Notes: generated by a model from the sequence alone, not told the origin. A stretch of 44,306 bases of DNA from an uncultured Thermomicrobiaceae bacterium (GCA_938082375.1 CALKCJ010000032.1:1-44306); one strand, 5' to 3'; counted from the first letter of the stretch, positions 8,724-17,305 are shown. A program made the numbers and translations.

Positions 8724-8987
8724 CTACTGGAGGAGCTTGGAGCCGGTGCCGCGCCGTTGCTTCGCTTGCTCGTGGATGCGGGCGATCTCCTCACTGGTGA
8801 AGATCCGGTTGACGAAGGAGGTTGTGGTCGGGACGCCGGGGCGAGGGCGGCGGTAGCCGTGCAGCATGATACCCTGGTCGGTCTGGAGGATCACGACGTC
8901 TTGCAGGTCGTGCTCATCGATGAAGTGGCCAATAGCCCGGAGCACGTCCTCATAGCGGTACACCAGGGACTCATCGCTCGACGTCAT
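8724..8987 (-). CDS. Small conserved-looking protein of unknown function
   Basis: An 87-residue soluble protein with no motif I recognise. It contains an N-terminal helix (YEDVLRAIGHFIDEH), a beta-type middle (DVVILQTDQGIMLHGYR) and a basic C-terminal helix (EEIARIHEQAKQRR). GGAGG seven bases upstream of the start and codon use like its neighbours support a real gene. It lies downstream of the MoxR/VWA pair in the same direction with a gap of about 120 bases, and convergent to the creatininase gene. It may be co-expressed with the VWA protein, but nothing in its sequence shows a partner. Confidence 0.6.
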   Translation of the reverse strand: MTSSDESLVYRYEDVLRAIGHFIDEHDLQDVVILQTDQGIMLHGYRRPRPGVPTTTSFVNRIFTSEEIARIHEQAKQRRGTGSKLLQ

Positions 8988-9110
8988 CCGCCACCCTCCG
9001 CTCGCGGCCGTTGTGCTGGCACCATCCTAACTGGTCCGGTCGACCCGGCAAAGTAGCCCTCTTGTCCTATCGTTCCTCCGGCCCAGCGGCACGCTCCGAT
9101 CCCCGGCCGG

Positions 9111-11204
9111 TTAGCGCAACCGGATGCGCTTGTTCGCCACGTAGTCGAGCAGAATGTACTCGCCCAGGTGATCTGGAGTCGCGAAGAAGGCACGCCCCTT
9201 GTTGATCCTCGCCATCTCGCTGACGAACCCGGCCATGTAGGGGCTGCGCTCCAGCATGAAGGTATTGATCACGATCTGCTCACGGGTGCAGCGAGCCACC
9301 TCTTTGAGCGTTTCCTGGAAGGTCTGGTAGGTCGGCGGGTAAGAGAAGCGCACCTGCTCCCCGTCGAAGTAGGCTGTCGGCTCGCCGTCGGTGATGACAA
9401 TGATCTGCTTGTTGCCGCCACGATGCCGGGCGAGGAGCTGACGGGCCAGCATGAAGCCGTGCTGCATATTGGTACCGTAGTTGTACTCGTCCCAGGTGAT
9501 GTGGGGTAGCGTTGCCGGCTTCAGCTCCGTCGCCACGTAGGAGAAGCCGACGATATAGAGGTTGTCGCGCGGGAACTGCGAGCGGATGAGGCTATCGAGC
9601 GCCAGCGCTACCTTCTTGGCCGCCAGGAAACAGCCGTTGTAGAGCATCGACCGGCTCATGTCGACCATCAGTACGGTCGACGACTGCGTCATCAGTTCCG
9701 AGCGGTAGACCTCGAAGTCGTCCGGTTGCAGACGAACCGGGCTCCCGGGGCCTTCACGGTAGACCGCGTTCATCACCGTCTTGGACAAATTCAACAAGAA
9801 GGGATCACCGAACTCGTAGGGCTTGCTGTCGTCACTGGGCTCGCCGCCCCGGCCGGTGCGGTCGAGCTGGTGCTGGCCGAAGCGATCCTTCTTGAGGTGC
9901 TGGAAGATCTCGCGGAGGGCTTTCTGACCGATCTTGCGGACGCCGCGCGGGGTCAGCTCGTAGCCCCGACGAGTGCGCTGGATGTAGCCGGCATCCTCCA
10001 GCAAGCGCGTAAGCTGCCGAAGTTGATCCATCTCGGCAGCGAGCTGGTCACCGAAAAGTTCTCGCACCCTGTCCAGGTCAACCCGCTGCAGGTCTCGCCA
10101 GTCGCGGACGCTCTCGAGCTGGGCCTCGATCTCCTGCATCTCGCGCAAGTGCTCCATGAGCCGCATGGCCTGCTTGAGGGTGAGCTCTTCGCCACCGGTG
10201 AACTGGTAGGACTTGACATGGGGGTTATCCGGCATGAGCTGGCCGAGGTTCTGGGCGAGCTGAGCGAGTTCCTGGCGGATGCCGGGGTCTTGCAGCGCGG
10301 CATCGAGCGCGTCCCGGAGCTGCTGGCGCATCTGCGGCGTCATCGAGTCGAGCAGGCTCTGCATCGCCGCCATCTGGCGAGCCAGATAGTCGAGGAGCTC
10401 GTCGAGGCTCTGAACGTTCTGGCCGAAGTAGTGGCCGTACTTGTGCATGAAGCGCTCGAAGTCGGGTTGGCCACCGCGCTGGCGCTCTTCCAGCATCTGG
10501 TTGAGCTCGTGGAGCATGGCGCGCAGGTTGGCCAGGTCTTCAGGAGTCATGTTCTGGATCGCCTGCTGCAGGCCCTGGAACGTCTGCTGCAGCATCTGCT
10601 GCTGAAGCGAGGCCAGGAGTTGCTGGAATTTCTCCCGCGCGGCAGGTTCCATGAACTCGTAGTCCGTCAGCGACTTGATCCGCCCAGCCGGGTCAGGCGG
10701 TAAGGCGTCCAGATACGCCTGTTTGCGGGCGGCTAGGCGTTCCAGGAGCTCGTGCAGCGCCTCGTCGTATGGCTCCTCCTCTCCAGAACCGGCGTCCGCG
10801 GCCGGCTCGCCGCCCGCGGGCTGGGTCTCGCCGCGCTGCCGGGCCTGCTGGCGCGCCAGCCGGTCGCGGCTCTCGGCGAGTCGCCGCTGGATGCCCTGTC
10901 GCTCGGTAGCGATGATGTCGTCGAGCTGGCGGTTCAAGTCGTCGAGCACCGAGCCGAGGTTGTAGCGACTGAGTTCTTGCTGGCGCCGCTGGCGGACGCG
11001 CTCCAGCAGGTCGCGCATGCCAGGGAAGGGCGCGTCGGGACGGTCGGAGCCCCAGCGAAAGAGACGCTGGAGTGCCCGTGTCAGGTCACCGTCAGCCAGC
11101 ACGTCGTCGGCGATGGCGTCCAGGATCTGCTCAGCGTCGAGCTGGTCGATCTGCTGGGTGCCGTCCCAGCGGGAGTAGCGGAAGCGTCGGCTGAAGCGCG
11201 TCAT
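9111..11204 (-). CDS. VWA-domain protein paired with MoxR-like ATPase
   Basis: A 697-residue protein. The first two thirds are rich in Gln, Leu, Glu and Arg and predicted to be helical or coiled coil; the C-terminus (from about residue 505) is a von Willebrand factor A domain with a metal-ion-dependent adhesion site: VDMSRS (Asp515) and ITDGEPT (Asp606). Such proteins work with MoxR-type AAA+ ATPases as chaperones that insert metals or remodel complexes; the Mg-chelatase D subunit is a distant analogue. Only five bases separate it from the upstream ATPase stop, so the two are one transcription unit. It is cytoplasmic: no signal peptide or membrane segment. The client is unknown. Confidence 0.85.
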   Translation of the reverse strand: MTRFSRRFRYSRWDGTQQIDQLDAEQILDAIADDVLADGDLTRALQRLFRWGSDRPDAPFPGMRDLLERVRQRRQQELSRYNLGSVLDDLNRQLDDIIATERQGIQRRLAESRDRLARQQARQRGETQPAGGEPAADAGSGEEEPYDEALHELLERLAARKQAYLDALPPDPAGRIKSLTDYEFMEPAAREKFQQLLASLQQQMLQQTFQGLQQAIQNMTPEDLANLRAMLHELNQMLEERQRGGQPDFERFMHKYGHYFGQNVQSLDELLDYLARQMAAMQSLLDSMTPQMRQQLRDALDAALQDPGIRQELAQLAQNLGQLMPDNPHVKSYQFTGGEELTLKQAMRLMEHLREMQEIEAQLESVRDWRDLQRVDLDRVRELFGDQLAAEMDQLRQLTRLLEDAGYIQRTRRGYELTPRGVRKIGQKALREIFQHLKKDRFGQHQLDRTGRGGEPSDDSKPYEFGDPFLLNLSKTVMNAVYREGPGSPVRLQPDDFEVYRSELMTQSSTVLMVDMSRSMLYNGCFLAAKKVALALDSLIRSQFPRDNLYIVGFSYVATELKPATLPHITWDEYNYGTNMQHGFMLARQLLARHRGGNKQIIVITDGEPTAYFDGEQVRFSYPPTYQTFQETLKEVARCTREQIVINTFMLERSPYMAGFVSEMARINKGRAFFATPDHLGEYILLDYVANKRIRLR

Positions 11205-11209
11205 GGTCG

Positions 11210-12610
11210 TTACCCCCGATAACGGGCCCCTCCCCGCACGCCGGCCCGCTCTTTGTTGAGCCGACGATTGAGGTGGAGCCCTTCCAGCACGAACTCGACG
11301 GCCGCGGCGATCAGCTCGGGCTGCCCGGCAGCGCCGAGCCGGCTAGCCGCGGCCCGCAGGCTGTCGATATGCGAGACCTGGTGAATGTAGCGCATAGCTG
11401 GTAACAGATCGGATGTCTCGACGGCTAGGCCGTTCTCGAAGGCCAATATCAGATCGTCGAAGTCACGGACAGAAAAGTAGCGGTTAAACGTGGCCAGGAC
11501 AGCACCATTGATCAGCTTCTCGATGACCCGGTCTTCCTGGACTTCGCCGAGCGTCTCCAGCTCGATCTTGCCCATCGTCGAGGCGACGACCGCCGGCAGG
11601 TCGCTGATACGGGGCACGGCATGTTTCTCGCCCAGTCGGATGGCACGCTTCACCGCGTTGCTGATCAAGGTCTCGTAGTTGGCCACCGACATGCGCACGC
11701 TCACCCCCGAGCGCTGGCTGACATCGTGGCTACGCCGGGCGAGGTGGGTGATCTCGGCGATGATTTCACGCATGTACTCGGGGACAGCAATGGCGATGCC
11801 CGGGACCTCGAGCGGGGCTCGCTCCTGCTCCATAATTTCGATCTCAAGGTCAATCGTGGCCGGGTAATGGGTGCGGATCTGGGCCCCATAGCGATCCTTG
11901 AGTGGGGTGATGATCCGCCCGCGGTTCGTATAGTCCTCCGGGTTGGCGCTGGCGACGATGTAGACATCGAGCGGCAGGCGAACCCGATAACCGCGGATCT
12001 GGACGTCGCGCTCCTCCATGATGTTGAGCAGGCCCACCTGGATGCGTTCGGCCAGGTCGGGCAGCTCGTTGATGGCGAAGATGCCGCGATTGGTCCGCGG
12101 GATCAGGCCGTAGTGGATGGTGAGCTCATCGGAGAGATAGCGCCCCTCCGCGACCTTGATCGGGTCGACCTCGCCGATCAGGTCGGCGATAGTGGTATCG
12201 GGCGTCGCCAGCTTCTCGGCGTAGCGATCCTCCCGCCGGATCCACTCGATCGGGGTATCGTCTCCCATCTGGGCAACGAGGTCGCGGGCGTAGCGGCTCA
12301 CCGGCGCGAAGGGGTTGTCGTTGATCTCGCTGCCAGCGATGATCGGGATCTCCTCGTCGAGGAGATTGACCAGAGCCCGCGCCATGCGCGTCTTCGCCTG
12401 GCCGCGCTCGCCAAGGAAGATGATGTCCTGCCCCGCGAGAATGGCGTTCTCGACCTGCGGGATGACCGTGTCTTCGTACCCGATAATGCCCGGGAAGATC
12501 GGTGCACCTGATTCCAGTTTGGCAATCAAGTTCTTGCGCATCTCCTCCCGGATCGGGAGCACCTTGTAACCGCTCCCGCGGAGTTCGCCCAACGTGCGCG
12601 GTCTACTCAT
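11210..12610 (-). CDS. MoxR/Mg-chelatase ChlI-like AAA+ ATPase
   Basis: A 466-residue AAA+ protein. Visible are a Walker A GERGQAKT (67-74), a Walker B segment GIFAINELPDL (about 177-187) in which the usual Asp-Glu is Asn-Glu, and the sensor 1 region VASANPED (Asn223) followed by GRIITPLKDR. The alanine before the Walker A lysine is common in MoxR/RavA. The ATPase should drive the VWA partner encoded just downstream. Start 12610 is chosen because GGAGAG is correctly placed and the conserved protein begins at LGELRGSGYKVLPIREEM; an in-frame start at 12739 lies within the promoter described at 12712-12739. Function of the pair in this organism is unknown. Confidence 0.85.
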   Translation of the reverse strand: MSRPRTLGELRGSGYKVLPIREEMRKNLIAKLESGAPIFPGIIGYEDTVIPQVENAILAGQDIIFLGERGQAKTRMARALVNLLDEEIPIIAGSEINDNPFAPVSRYARDLVAQMGDDTPIEWIRREDRYAEKLATPDTTIADLIGEVDPIKVAEGRYLSDELTIHYGLIPRTNRGIFAINELPDLAERIQVGLLNIMEERDVQIRGYRVRLPLDVYIVASANPEDYTNRGRIITPLKDRYGAQIRTHYPATIDLEIEIMEQERAPLEVPGIAIAVPEYMREIIAEITHLARRSHDVSQRSGVSVRMSVANYETLISNAVKRAIRLGEKHAVPRISDLPAVVASTMGKIELETLGEVQEDRVIEKLINGAVLATFNRYFSVRDFDDLILAFENGLAVETSDLLPAMRYIHQVSHIDSLRAAASRLGAAGQPELIAAAVEFVLEGLHLNRRLNKERAGVRGGARYRG

Positions 12611-12711
12611 CGATCTGCTCTCCTCGACCAGGTATCTCCGAAGGCACCGAACCGCTCGGCGCTGGAAGCTCGACAGGCTGCTTCCTTCGTCAGGTGAGTC
12701 GATCTGCCCCA

Positions 12712-12739
12712 ATCGTACTCCAGCCCGCTCTCCTGTCAA
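12712..12739 (-). promoter_or_regulatory. Predicted sigma70-type promoter of the MoxR/VWA operon
   Basis: On the minus strand TTGACA (12739-12734) is followed after 16 bases by TACGAT (12717-12712), about 100 bases ahead of the ATPase start codon at 12610. A second TTGACA lies at 12752-12747. The match to the -35 consensus is complete and to the -10 is four of six. Confidence 0.55.
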
Positions 12740-12812
12740 CGCTCTATGTCAAGATGCGGGCGCCGTGATGGCTGGCACGAGGGGGCAAGTAGCCTCGGGA
12801 AGGGAAACGCAG

Positions 12813-13721
12813 TCAGGTTCCCGCCCCGTCCTCGGCAGCCGCCCGCGCGGCGGGAGTGTCCGTGTGGGTCACACGCTGGCGAAATGTGGCGACTGCCCGG
12901 CGGACAGCCTCGCGGCTGGTAGAGCCGTTCGCTAGCCAGCGGTGAAGTGCCCGTTCCCGTCTGGCGAGTTCGGCACTGGCGACTCTCCGTTCGAGCCCGA
13001 GGCGCGTGCTCAGCATCCGCACAAGCGTAGCGGGCGCCGAGTCGAGTGGCGACAGCGGGGTGGCGCGCTCGGCGAGTACCTCGATGTCGAGGCGACCGTC
13101 GACGAGGATCGGCGCTTCGACGCGCATGAGCCGGCGTACCAGGCCGCGTGGCCCGAGGCCCGTCCCGAGCGTCAACACCAGATCGATCGAGGCCAGATAT
13201 GGTTCTGGCACTTCGAGCGGGAAGGCACGGAACAGAGCCAACACGTCCCGCGCCCCGGCAGCGTGGACGGTGGTCGCCAGGGCGAACCCGCGGTGCGCAA
13301 GCTCGAATAACCGGCGGACGCCGCGTCCCCAGAGGTAGATGGGCAAATGGCTGCTGATCTCGTTACACAGGAGGTACGTGTGTGCGGGATCATCCTGCTC
13401 GGCAAAGTCGAAGCGCTCGTACCAACCCCGGAGATACCGTCGTGTCGTCTCCGGTGGGAGAAGGTCGATGAGTGCGGTAAGCAAGGTGGTCTTCCCGGCT
13501 CGCGGCTCGGCGGCTGCGACGACCACGCTGGCGTGGCGCTCGACGGCGATCCAGAGAAACGCTGCCACGCGGGTATCGAGTGTCTCGTGTGCAATCAATT
13601 GGACGATCGACAGCGAGTCGGCGGGAGGCTCGCCATATCCCCACCAACCCGGCGGCTCGTCTGGCCAAGGTGATCGAACGGGTTCGTTCTCGGTCATCGG
13701 CCGACCGTCATGCTTCGCCAT
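12813..13721 (-). CDS. Orphan type II/IV secretion-type ATPase-like protein
   Basis: A 302-residue protein resembling the C-terminal half of secretion ATPases (VirB11/GspE/CpaF). The Walker A region is AEPRAGKTTLL (about 71-81), with Ala in place of the first Gly; a Walker B-like LLCNEI (117-122) has Asn-Glu; ALATTVHAAGARDVL (148-161) matches the His-box region (normally ATxHA). No pilin, inner-membrane platform protein or secretin gene lies nearby, so it probably does not power a complete local pilus system. Start 13721 is tentative; 13697 and 13808 are in-frame alternatives and none has a strong ribosome binding site. It is separated from the MoxR operon promoter by about 75 bases and from citrate synthase by about 150. 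Confidence 0.6.
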   Translation of the reverse strand: MAKHDGRPMTENEPVRSPWPDEPPGWWGYGEPPADSLSIVQLIAHETLDTRVAAFLWIAVERHASVVVAAAEPRAGKTTLLTALIDLLPPETTRRYLRGWYERFDFAEQDDPAHTYLLCNEISSHLPIYLWGRGVRRLFELAHRGFALATTVHAAGARDVLALFRAFPLEVPEPYLASIDLVLTLGTGLGPRGLVRRLMRVEAPILVDGRLDIEVLAERATPLSPLDSAPATLVRMLSTRLGLERRVASAELARRERALHRWLANGSTSREAVRRAVATFRQRVTHTDTPAARAAAEDGAGT

Positions 13722-13871
13722 ATCACCCGTGTCTAACGAGAGCACGCGCGTAGCTATGACCGCGCGTGCTCGAACAGGCGCGCTGCCGCCCTGCTCACGC
13801 AAGGGCACATACCTATCACAGCACCATCATACGTTATCCGGCAACGTCGCCGGGACGTGCCGCAAGCATCA

Positions 13872-14984
13872 CTAGCGCTGGTCGATCGGGATATAGCGCT
13901 GGTTGGCCGGGCCGACATACTCGGCGCGCGGACGGATCAGCCGGTTGTCCGCCTGTTGCTCCAAGACGTGCGCCGTCCAGCCCGAGATGCGGCTGGCGGC
14001 GAAGACCGGCGTCATCAGCTCTTTGTCGATGCCGAGGTAGTGGTAGACCGAGGCCGCATAGAAGTCGACGTTGGGATACAGTCCCTTCTCGCGCTGCATC
14101 ACCTCGGCGATCCGGATGGAGAGGTCGTACCAGCGCAGGTCGCCCGCGCGCTCGCCGAGCCAGCGAGAGAGCTCGCGTAGCCACTTCGCCCGCGGATCTT
14201 CTCCCCTGTAGACGCGATGACCGAATCCCATGATCCGCTGGTGACGCCCGAGCTTCTCGAGGATGTACGACTCGACGCGTTCCGAGGTGCCGATCTCCTC
14301 GAGCATCTGCATGACGGCCGCGTTGGCGCCCCCGTGGAGCGGGCCCTTCAGCGCCGCCACGGCCGCGGTGACGGCGGCGTGCATGTCGGCGAGCGTCGCG
14401 GCGGTGACCCGCGCGGCGAAGGTGGAGGCGTTGAACTCGTGGTCGGCGTGGAGCACCAGCACCCGGTTCATGGCCGTGACTTCGAGCTCGTCCGGTACGC
14501 GATCGTGCAAGACAGTCAGGAACGAGCGCGCGGTGCTGAGCTCGTCCAGCGGCGGGATGACGGGGGACAAACCACGGCGCAGCCGCCCGATCGTAGCCAC
14601 GATGGTCGGTACCTGAGCGACGAGGCGAATCCCCTTGGCAACGCTGGACTCGCGGTCGGTGGCGTTGGGGCGTTCTTCGGTAAAGGCGAGCGCCGAGACC
14701 GCAGTTCGGAGGAGATCCATTGGGACAGCGGTCGACGGCGCGTCTTGGAGCAACCTCAGGACGCCATCGGGCAGGGCTCGGCTCGCCGCGAGCTGGCTTT
14801 GAAAGGTGGTCAACTCGGTGCGGGTTGGAAGCCGGCCGTGGTAGAAGAGGAAGACGACCTCTTCGTAGAGCGCCTGCTCGGCCAATTCGTCGATATCGAT
14901 ACCGTGGTAGGTGAGCGTGCCGTCGATGATCGAGCTAATCTGGGTGGTGCCAGCGATAACGCCTTCCAACCCTCGGGCCACCAT
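13872..14984 (-). CDS. Citrate synthase / 2-methylcitrate synthase
   Basis: A 370-residue short-type citrate synthase. Catalytic residues are present: GPLHGGAN (His217), GFGHRVY (His256) and NVDFYAASVY (Asp307); LHADHEFNAST and RGEDPRA are the flanking substrate-binding motifs. It condenses oxaloacetate with acetyl-CoA in the TCA cycle; propionyl-CoA (2-methylcitrate) cannot be excluded, and a broken PrpD-like gene lies 11 kb away. Length and the GVIAGTTQISSIIDG start are typical of bacterial and archaeal dimeric enzymes. AAAGGAGAT precedes the start at 14984. It is monocistronic as far as spacing shows. Confidence 0.9.
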   Translation of the reverse strand: MVARGLEGVIAGTTQISSIIDGTLTYHGIDIDELAEQALYEEVVFLFYHGRLPTRTELTTFQSQLAASRALPDGVLRLLQDAPSTAVPMDLLRTAVSALAFTEERPNATDRESSVAKGIRLVAQVPTIVATIGRLRRGLSPVIPPLDELSTARSFLTVLHDRVPDELEVTAMNRVLVLHADHEFNASTFAARVTAATLADMHAAVTAAVAALKGPLHGGANAAVMQMLEEIGTSERVESYILEKLGRHQRIMGFGHRVYRGEDPRAKWLRELSRWLGERAGDLRWYDLSIRIAEVMQREKGLYPNVDFYAASVYHYLGIDKELMTPVFAASRISGWTAHVLEQQADNRLIRPRAEYVGPANQRYIPIDQR

Positions 14985-15133
14985 GGCTCATCTCCTTTCG
15001 CCTCGCTCACGCGCTCGTGGTGGCCGGAGTCGGCCACCTGTCGCTTCAGGCACGCGCCCGCGCTCACGTATTAACTCAATAGCGTAGTTTTGGGATTCCG
15101 TAAAGCTCTTCGAGCGTGTCGCCAATTGTCGTC

Positions 15134-15178
15134 CACACTGGCTGCCCACTCACCCAGGTGGGCAACGCAGCCAGCGTG
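15134..15178. other. Long intergenic hairpin upstream of citrate synthase
   Basis: Outer arms CACACTGGCTG (15134-15144) and CAGCCAGCGTG (15168-15178) pair with one mismatch, and inner arms GCCCAC (15144-15149) and GTGGGC (15158-15163) extend the stem. It lies between the SWIM gene stop and the citrate synthase start, both minus strand. There is no T-run, so it is not a classical terminator; an attenuator or a protein-binding site are options. Confidence 0.5.
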
Positions 15179-15266
15179 TCCAGCGAACACGCCACCTATC
15201 TCGCTACGGAGGACGTCGCTCAGATGAGTGCCGGGCTAAGCGGCGAAGCAGGCTCGAGCTGAGACC

Positions 15267-15611
15267 CTATGCTGCGCGCGCACGGCGGCGCGAGCGAGAC
15301 CGCCGCGCGGGCCGATCTTCTGCGAGGTCGCCGAGGAGCCCGAGTTCTGCCAGAACCAGGGCGCGGTGCTTGCAGTATGGGTAATAGGCGCTGCCAGGGC
15401 AGGAGCAGAGCAGGTCGCCGTCGAGGATCGTGACCTCGTAGGCGGCTCCTGGCTGGCTGTGGCTGGTGACGGCCCAGGTGCGGGCATTAGCGTTGAGCCG
15501 GAAGGCGCGTAGCCCCTGCCGGCGCGCCTTCTCGGCAAGCCGCCGCCAGGTCTCCGCCGGCACCATGCTCTCGAGTCCCTGGATCGTCGCCTGCGTGATC
15601 GTCGTGTCCAT
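15267..15611 (-). CDS. Small SWIM zinc-finger protein
   Basis: A 114-residue protein whose C-terminal half contains a SWIM zinc-finger signature: CSCPG (Cys69, Cys71) and YYPYCKH (Cys80, His82), that is C-x-C-x8-C-x-H. SWIM domains bind DNA or protein and are usually found in SWI2/SNF2 helicases or transposase-derived proteins; here the domain stands alone with a short helical N-terminus and a very basic Arg-rich tail (RRSRSRRRARAA) that could contact nucleic acid. Start 15611 is chosen for its AAGG at proper spacing over an upstream TTG at 15641. It is divergent from the DoxX-like gene; the intervening sequence has an inverted repeat GCACA-AAG-TGTGC at 15636-15648 that could be an operator. 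Confidence 0.7.
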   Translation of the reverse strand: MDTTITQATIQGLESMVPAETWRRLAEKARRQGLRAFRLNANARTWAVTSHSQPGAAYEVTILDGDLLCSCPGSAYYPYCKHRALVLAELGLLGDLAEDRPARRSRSRRRARAA

Positions 15612-15731
15612 CTGTGCACCTTCTGTCGAGTTCTTGCACAAAGTGTGCCATATCGGCCCATCTCGGGCAGCGCTCTCCCTGCCGCAATCGCGTGCCGCCG
15701 TGTACCATCACGCCGGGTTGAGGAGGCTGCT

Positions 15732-16883
15732 GTGCAGTACGGGTGTGCTGGGAAGAGAAGACCTCGATCCCTTGAGCGGCTCACGAGCTTCCGTCGGCGC
15801 TGGGGTGTCGCCGGCGTCGGCCTGCTGGCGGCGCTGGTGCCCACCATCGCCTCGGCTCATGTCCGCTGGTTCGTGCCGGAAGAGCAGCAGCTCCAGTTGC
15901 CGGACTGGTCGCTGCTGGCCCGCTGGCCGACACTGGCAGTGCTGGGACTGAGCGTGGCACTCTGGCTCGTCCTCAAGGGACTGGAGCGGCTGGTGGGCAC
16001 GCCTCACTTCCCGAACCCACCGCTCCTCGCACACATGGAGCCGCACGCCACCACGGTGCTGGCGCTGCAGACCGGCATCAGCCTCGTCTGGTTCGCCTAC
16101 CAGCGTGCCCTGTTCGTCTCGCCGCTCGCCCTGCCGCCGAGCTGGCTCGGCTGGCTGCTCGTCGTCCTGCAGCTCGTCGTCGCCTTCACCTTCATTACCT
16201 CGCTGTTCGATCGCGCCGGGGCCGCGCTGCTGGCCCTGGTGTTTCTCCTGGGGTTCGCCGTCTTTCCCCCGGAAGCGATGCTCGAGCAGCTCCTCTATCT
16301 TGGGATCGCGGTCGCGGTCTTCGTCCTCGGCGTGACGGTGCCGCCAGCGAGGGTTGCCCGTCGCCTGCTCCCCCTCGCCCGCTACGAGCGGCAGGCGGTG
16401 AGTGCGCTACGCGTCTTGACCGGCTGCTCGCTGGTGATCGTGGCCTTCTCCGAGAAACTACTCAATCCCGATCTCTCGCCGGCGTTCCTGCGGGAGTACC
16501 CGCACTTCAACGTGCTGCGGTCGCTCTTCGGCTGGTTGTGGGTGACCGATCGGCTCTTCGGTGACCTGGCTGGGATCGTCGAGGCAACCATCGGCCTGCT
16601 GCTGATCTCCGGCGTGCTGACGCGCGTCGTCATCCTGGCGATGTGGGTACCGTTCAATCTGACGGTGCCGCTCCTCCCGCCGATCGAGCTGCTGGGACAC
16701 TTGCCGATCTTCGGCATCATGTACCTCTTGCTCCTCTACGGATCTGGGGTGGCGCCGGAGACTGCGGCCCGCCGGCTCCAGCCTGCGTTCACTGGCGAAC
16801 TGGAGGCGACGCGCCGCCGGATCCGCGGTGATGACGATGCACGCGCCGCCGACCACGGGACGACCGCGTCGTCTGCCGAGTAG
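15732..16883 (+). CDS. DoxX-like multi-pass membrane protein
   Basis: A 383-residue protein with an N-terminal hydrophobic segment (VAGVGLLAALVPTIASAHV, possibly a signal peptide ending at AHA/SAH) and about nine further membrane segments. The C-terminal half (from about residue 220) resembles a DoxX-type four-helix module: RVLTGCSLVIVAFSEKLLNP, then EATIGLLLISGVLTRVV. DoxX proteins are quinol- or thiol-related membrane proteins of varied function. The GTG at 15732 is preferred because AGGAGG lies five bases ahead; the longer frame from 15645 overlaps the divergent promoter region. The tail is charged and cytoplasmic. Exact role unknown. Confidence 0.65.
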   Translation: MQYGCAGKRRPRSLERLTSFRRRWGVAGVGLLAALVPTIASAHVRWFVPEEQQLQLPDWSLLARWPTLAVLGLSVALWLVLKGLERLVGTPHFPNPPLLAHMEPHATTVLALQTGISLVWFAYQRALFVSPLALPPSWLGWLLVVLQLVVAFTFITSLFDRAGAALLALVFLLGFAVFPPEAMLEQLLYLGIAVAVFVLGVTVPPARVARRLLPLARYERQAVSALRVLTGCSLVIVAFSEKLLNPDLSPAFLREYPHFNVLRSLFGWLWVTDRLFGDLAGIVEATIGLLLISGVLTRVVILAMWVPFNLTVPLLPPIELLGHLPIFGIMYLLLLYGSGVAPETAARRLQPAFTGELEATRRRIRGDDDARAADHGTTASSAE

Positions 16884-17027
16884 CCGCGGTCGTCTTCGGC
16901 CTGAGGTCGAGGCACCTGGTGTTCGGGCCGCCGTGCCACAGCGTCGAGCAGTGTTCCCGCATTCGGGCTGATGTGCCGGTCGTACCCGGAGCGGAAGCGC
17001 CAGGCTCACGTCTCACGCCCTGAGCCA

Positions 17028-17091
17028 CCCTCACCCCGCCTTTGGTAGCCCTCTCCCTCAGGGAGAGGGGCCAGGGCTGAGGGCAGGTGAG
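17028..17091. repeat. Palindromic intergenic repeat, copy B
   Basis: The hairpin CCCTCTCCCT (17049-17058), one base, AGGGAGAGGG (17060-17069) sits between CCCTCACCCCG on the left and GAGGGCAGGTGAGC on the right. It is in direct tandem with copy C and shares its flanks. Confidence 0.85.
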
Positions 17092-17094
17092 CGA

Positions 17095-17166
17095 CCCTCA
17101 CCCCGGCTTCGCCACCCCTCTCCCGCACGCGTGCGGGAGAGGGGCAGGAGGTGAGGGCAGGTGAGC
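17095..17166. repeat. Palindromic intergenic repeat, copy C
   Basis: A perfect 30-base palindrome: CCCCTCTCCCGCACG (17115-17129) and its complement at 17130-17144. It is framed by CCCTCACCCCGGCTTCGCC and GGTGAGGGCAGGTGAGCC; the outer CCCTCACC and GGTGAGGG can pair too, making a long two-part stem. Copies of this kind recur in intergenic DNA of this window only. Confidence 0.9.
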
Positions 17167-17305
17167 CCGCGCAGGCCGGTGCCGGTAGCCCGAGACGCGG
17201 CGCGCAGAACCTGATCGACTCTCTGCCAGCGCGCCTTGCCGCATGAGCGCTGGTCTGCCATCGTTCGGTTGGAGAGCGGGAGGGCGGACTGGCGGAGGTC
17301 GGCGG

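Larger units (their letters stand above)
16884..17305. other. Interval holding two tandem palindromic repeats; no gene seen
   Basis: Apart from the repeat copies B and C and the leader of the broken YbaK gene (GGAGG at 17294-17298), I see no gene or RNA in these 422 bases. Open frames here lack ribosome binding sites and run through the repeats. Confidence 0.6.

Noticed and set aside
9726-10703. A 325-codon open frame on the plus strand inside the VWA gene
   Set aside because: It is antisense to the helical Gln/Leu-rich part of the VWA protein; the apparent regular composition mirrors that region.
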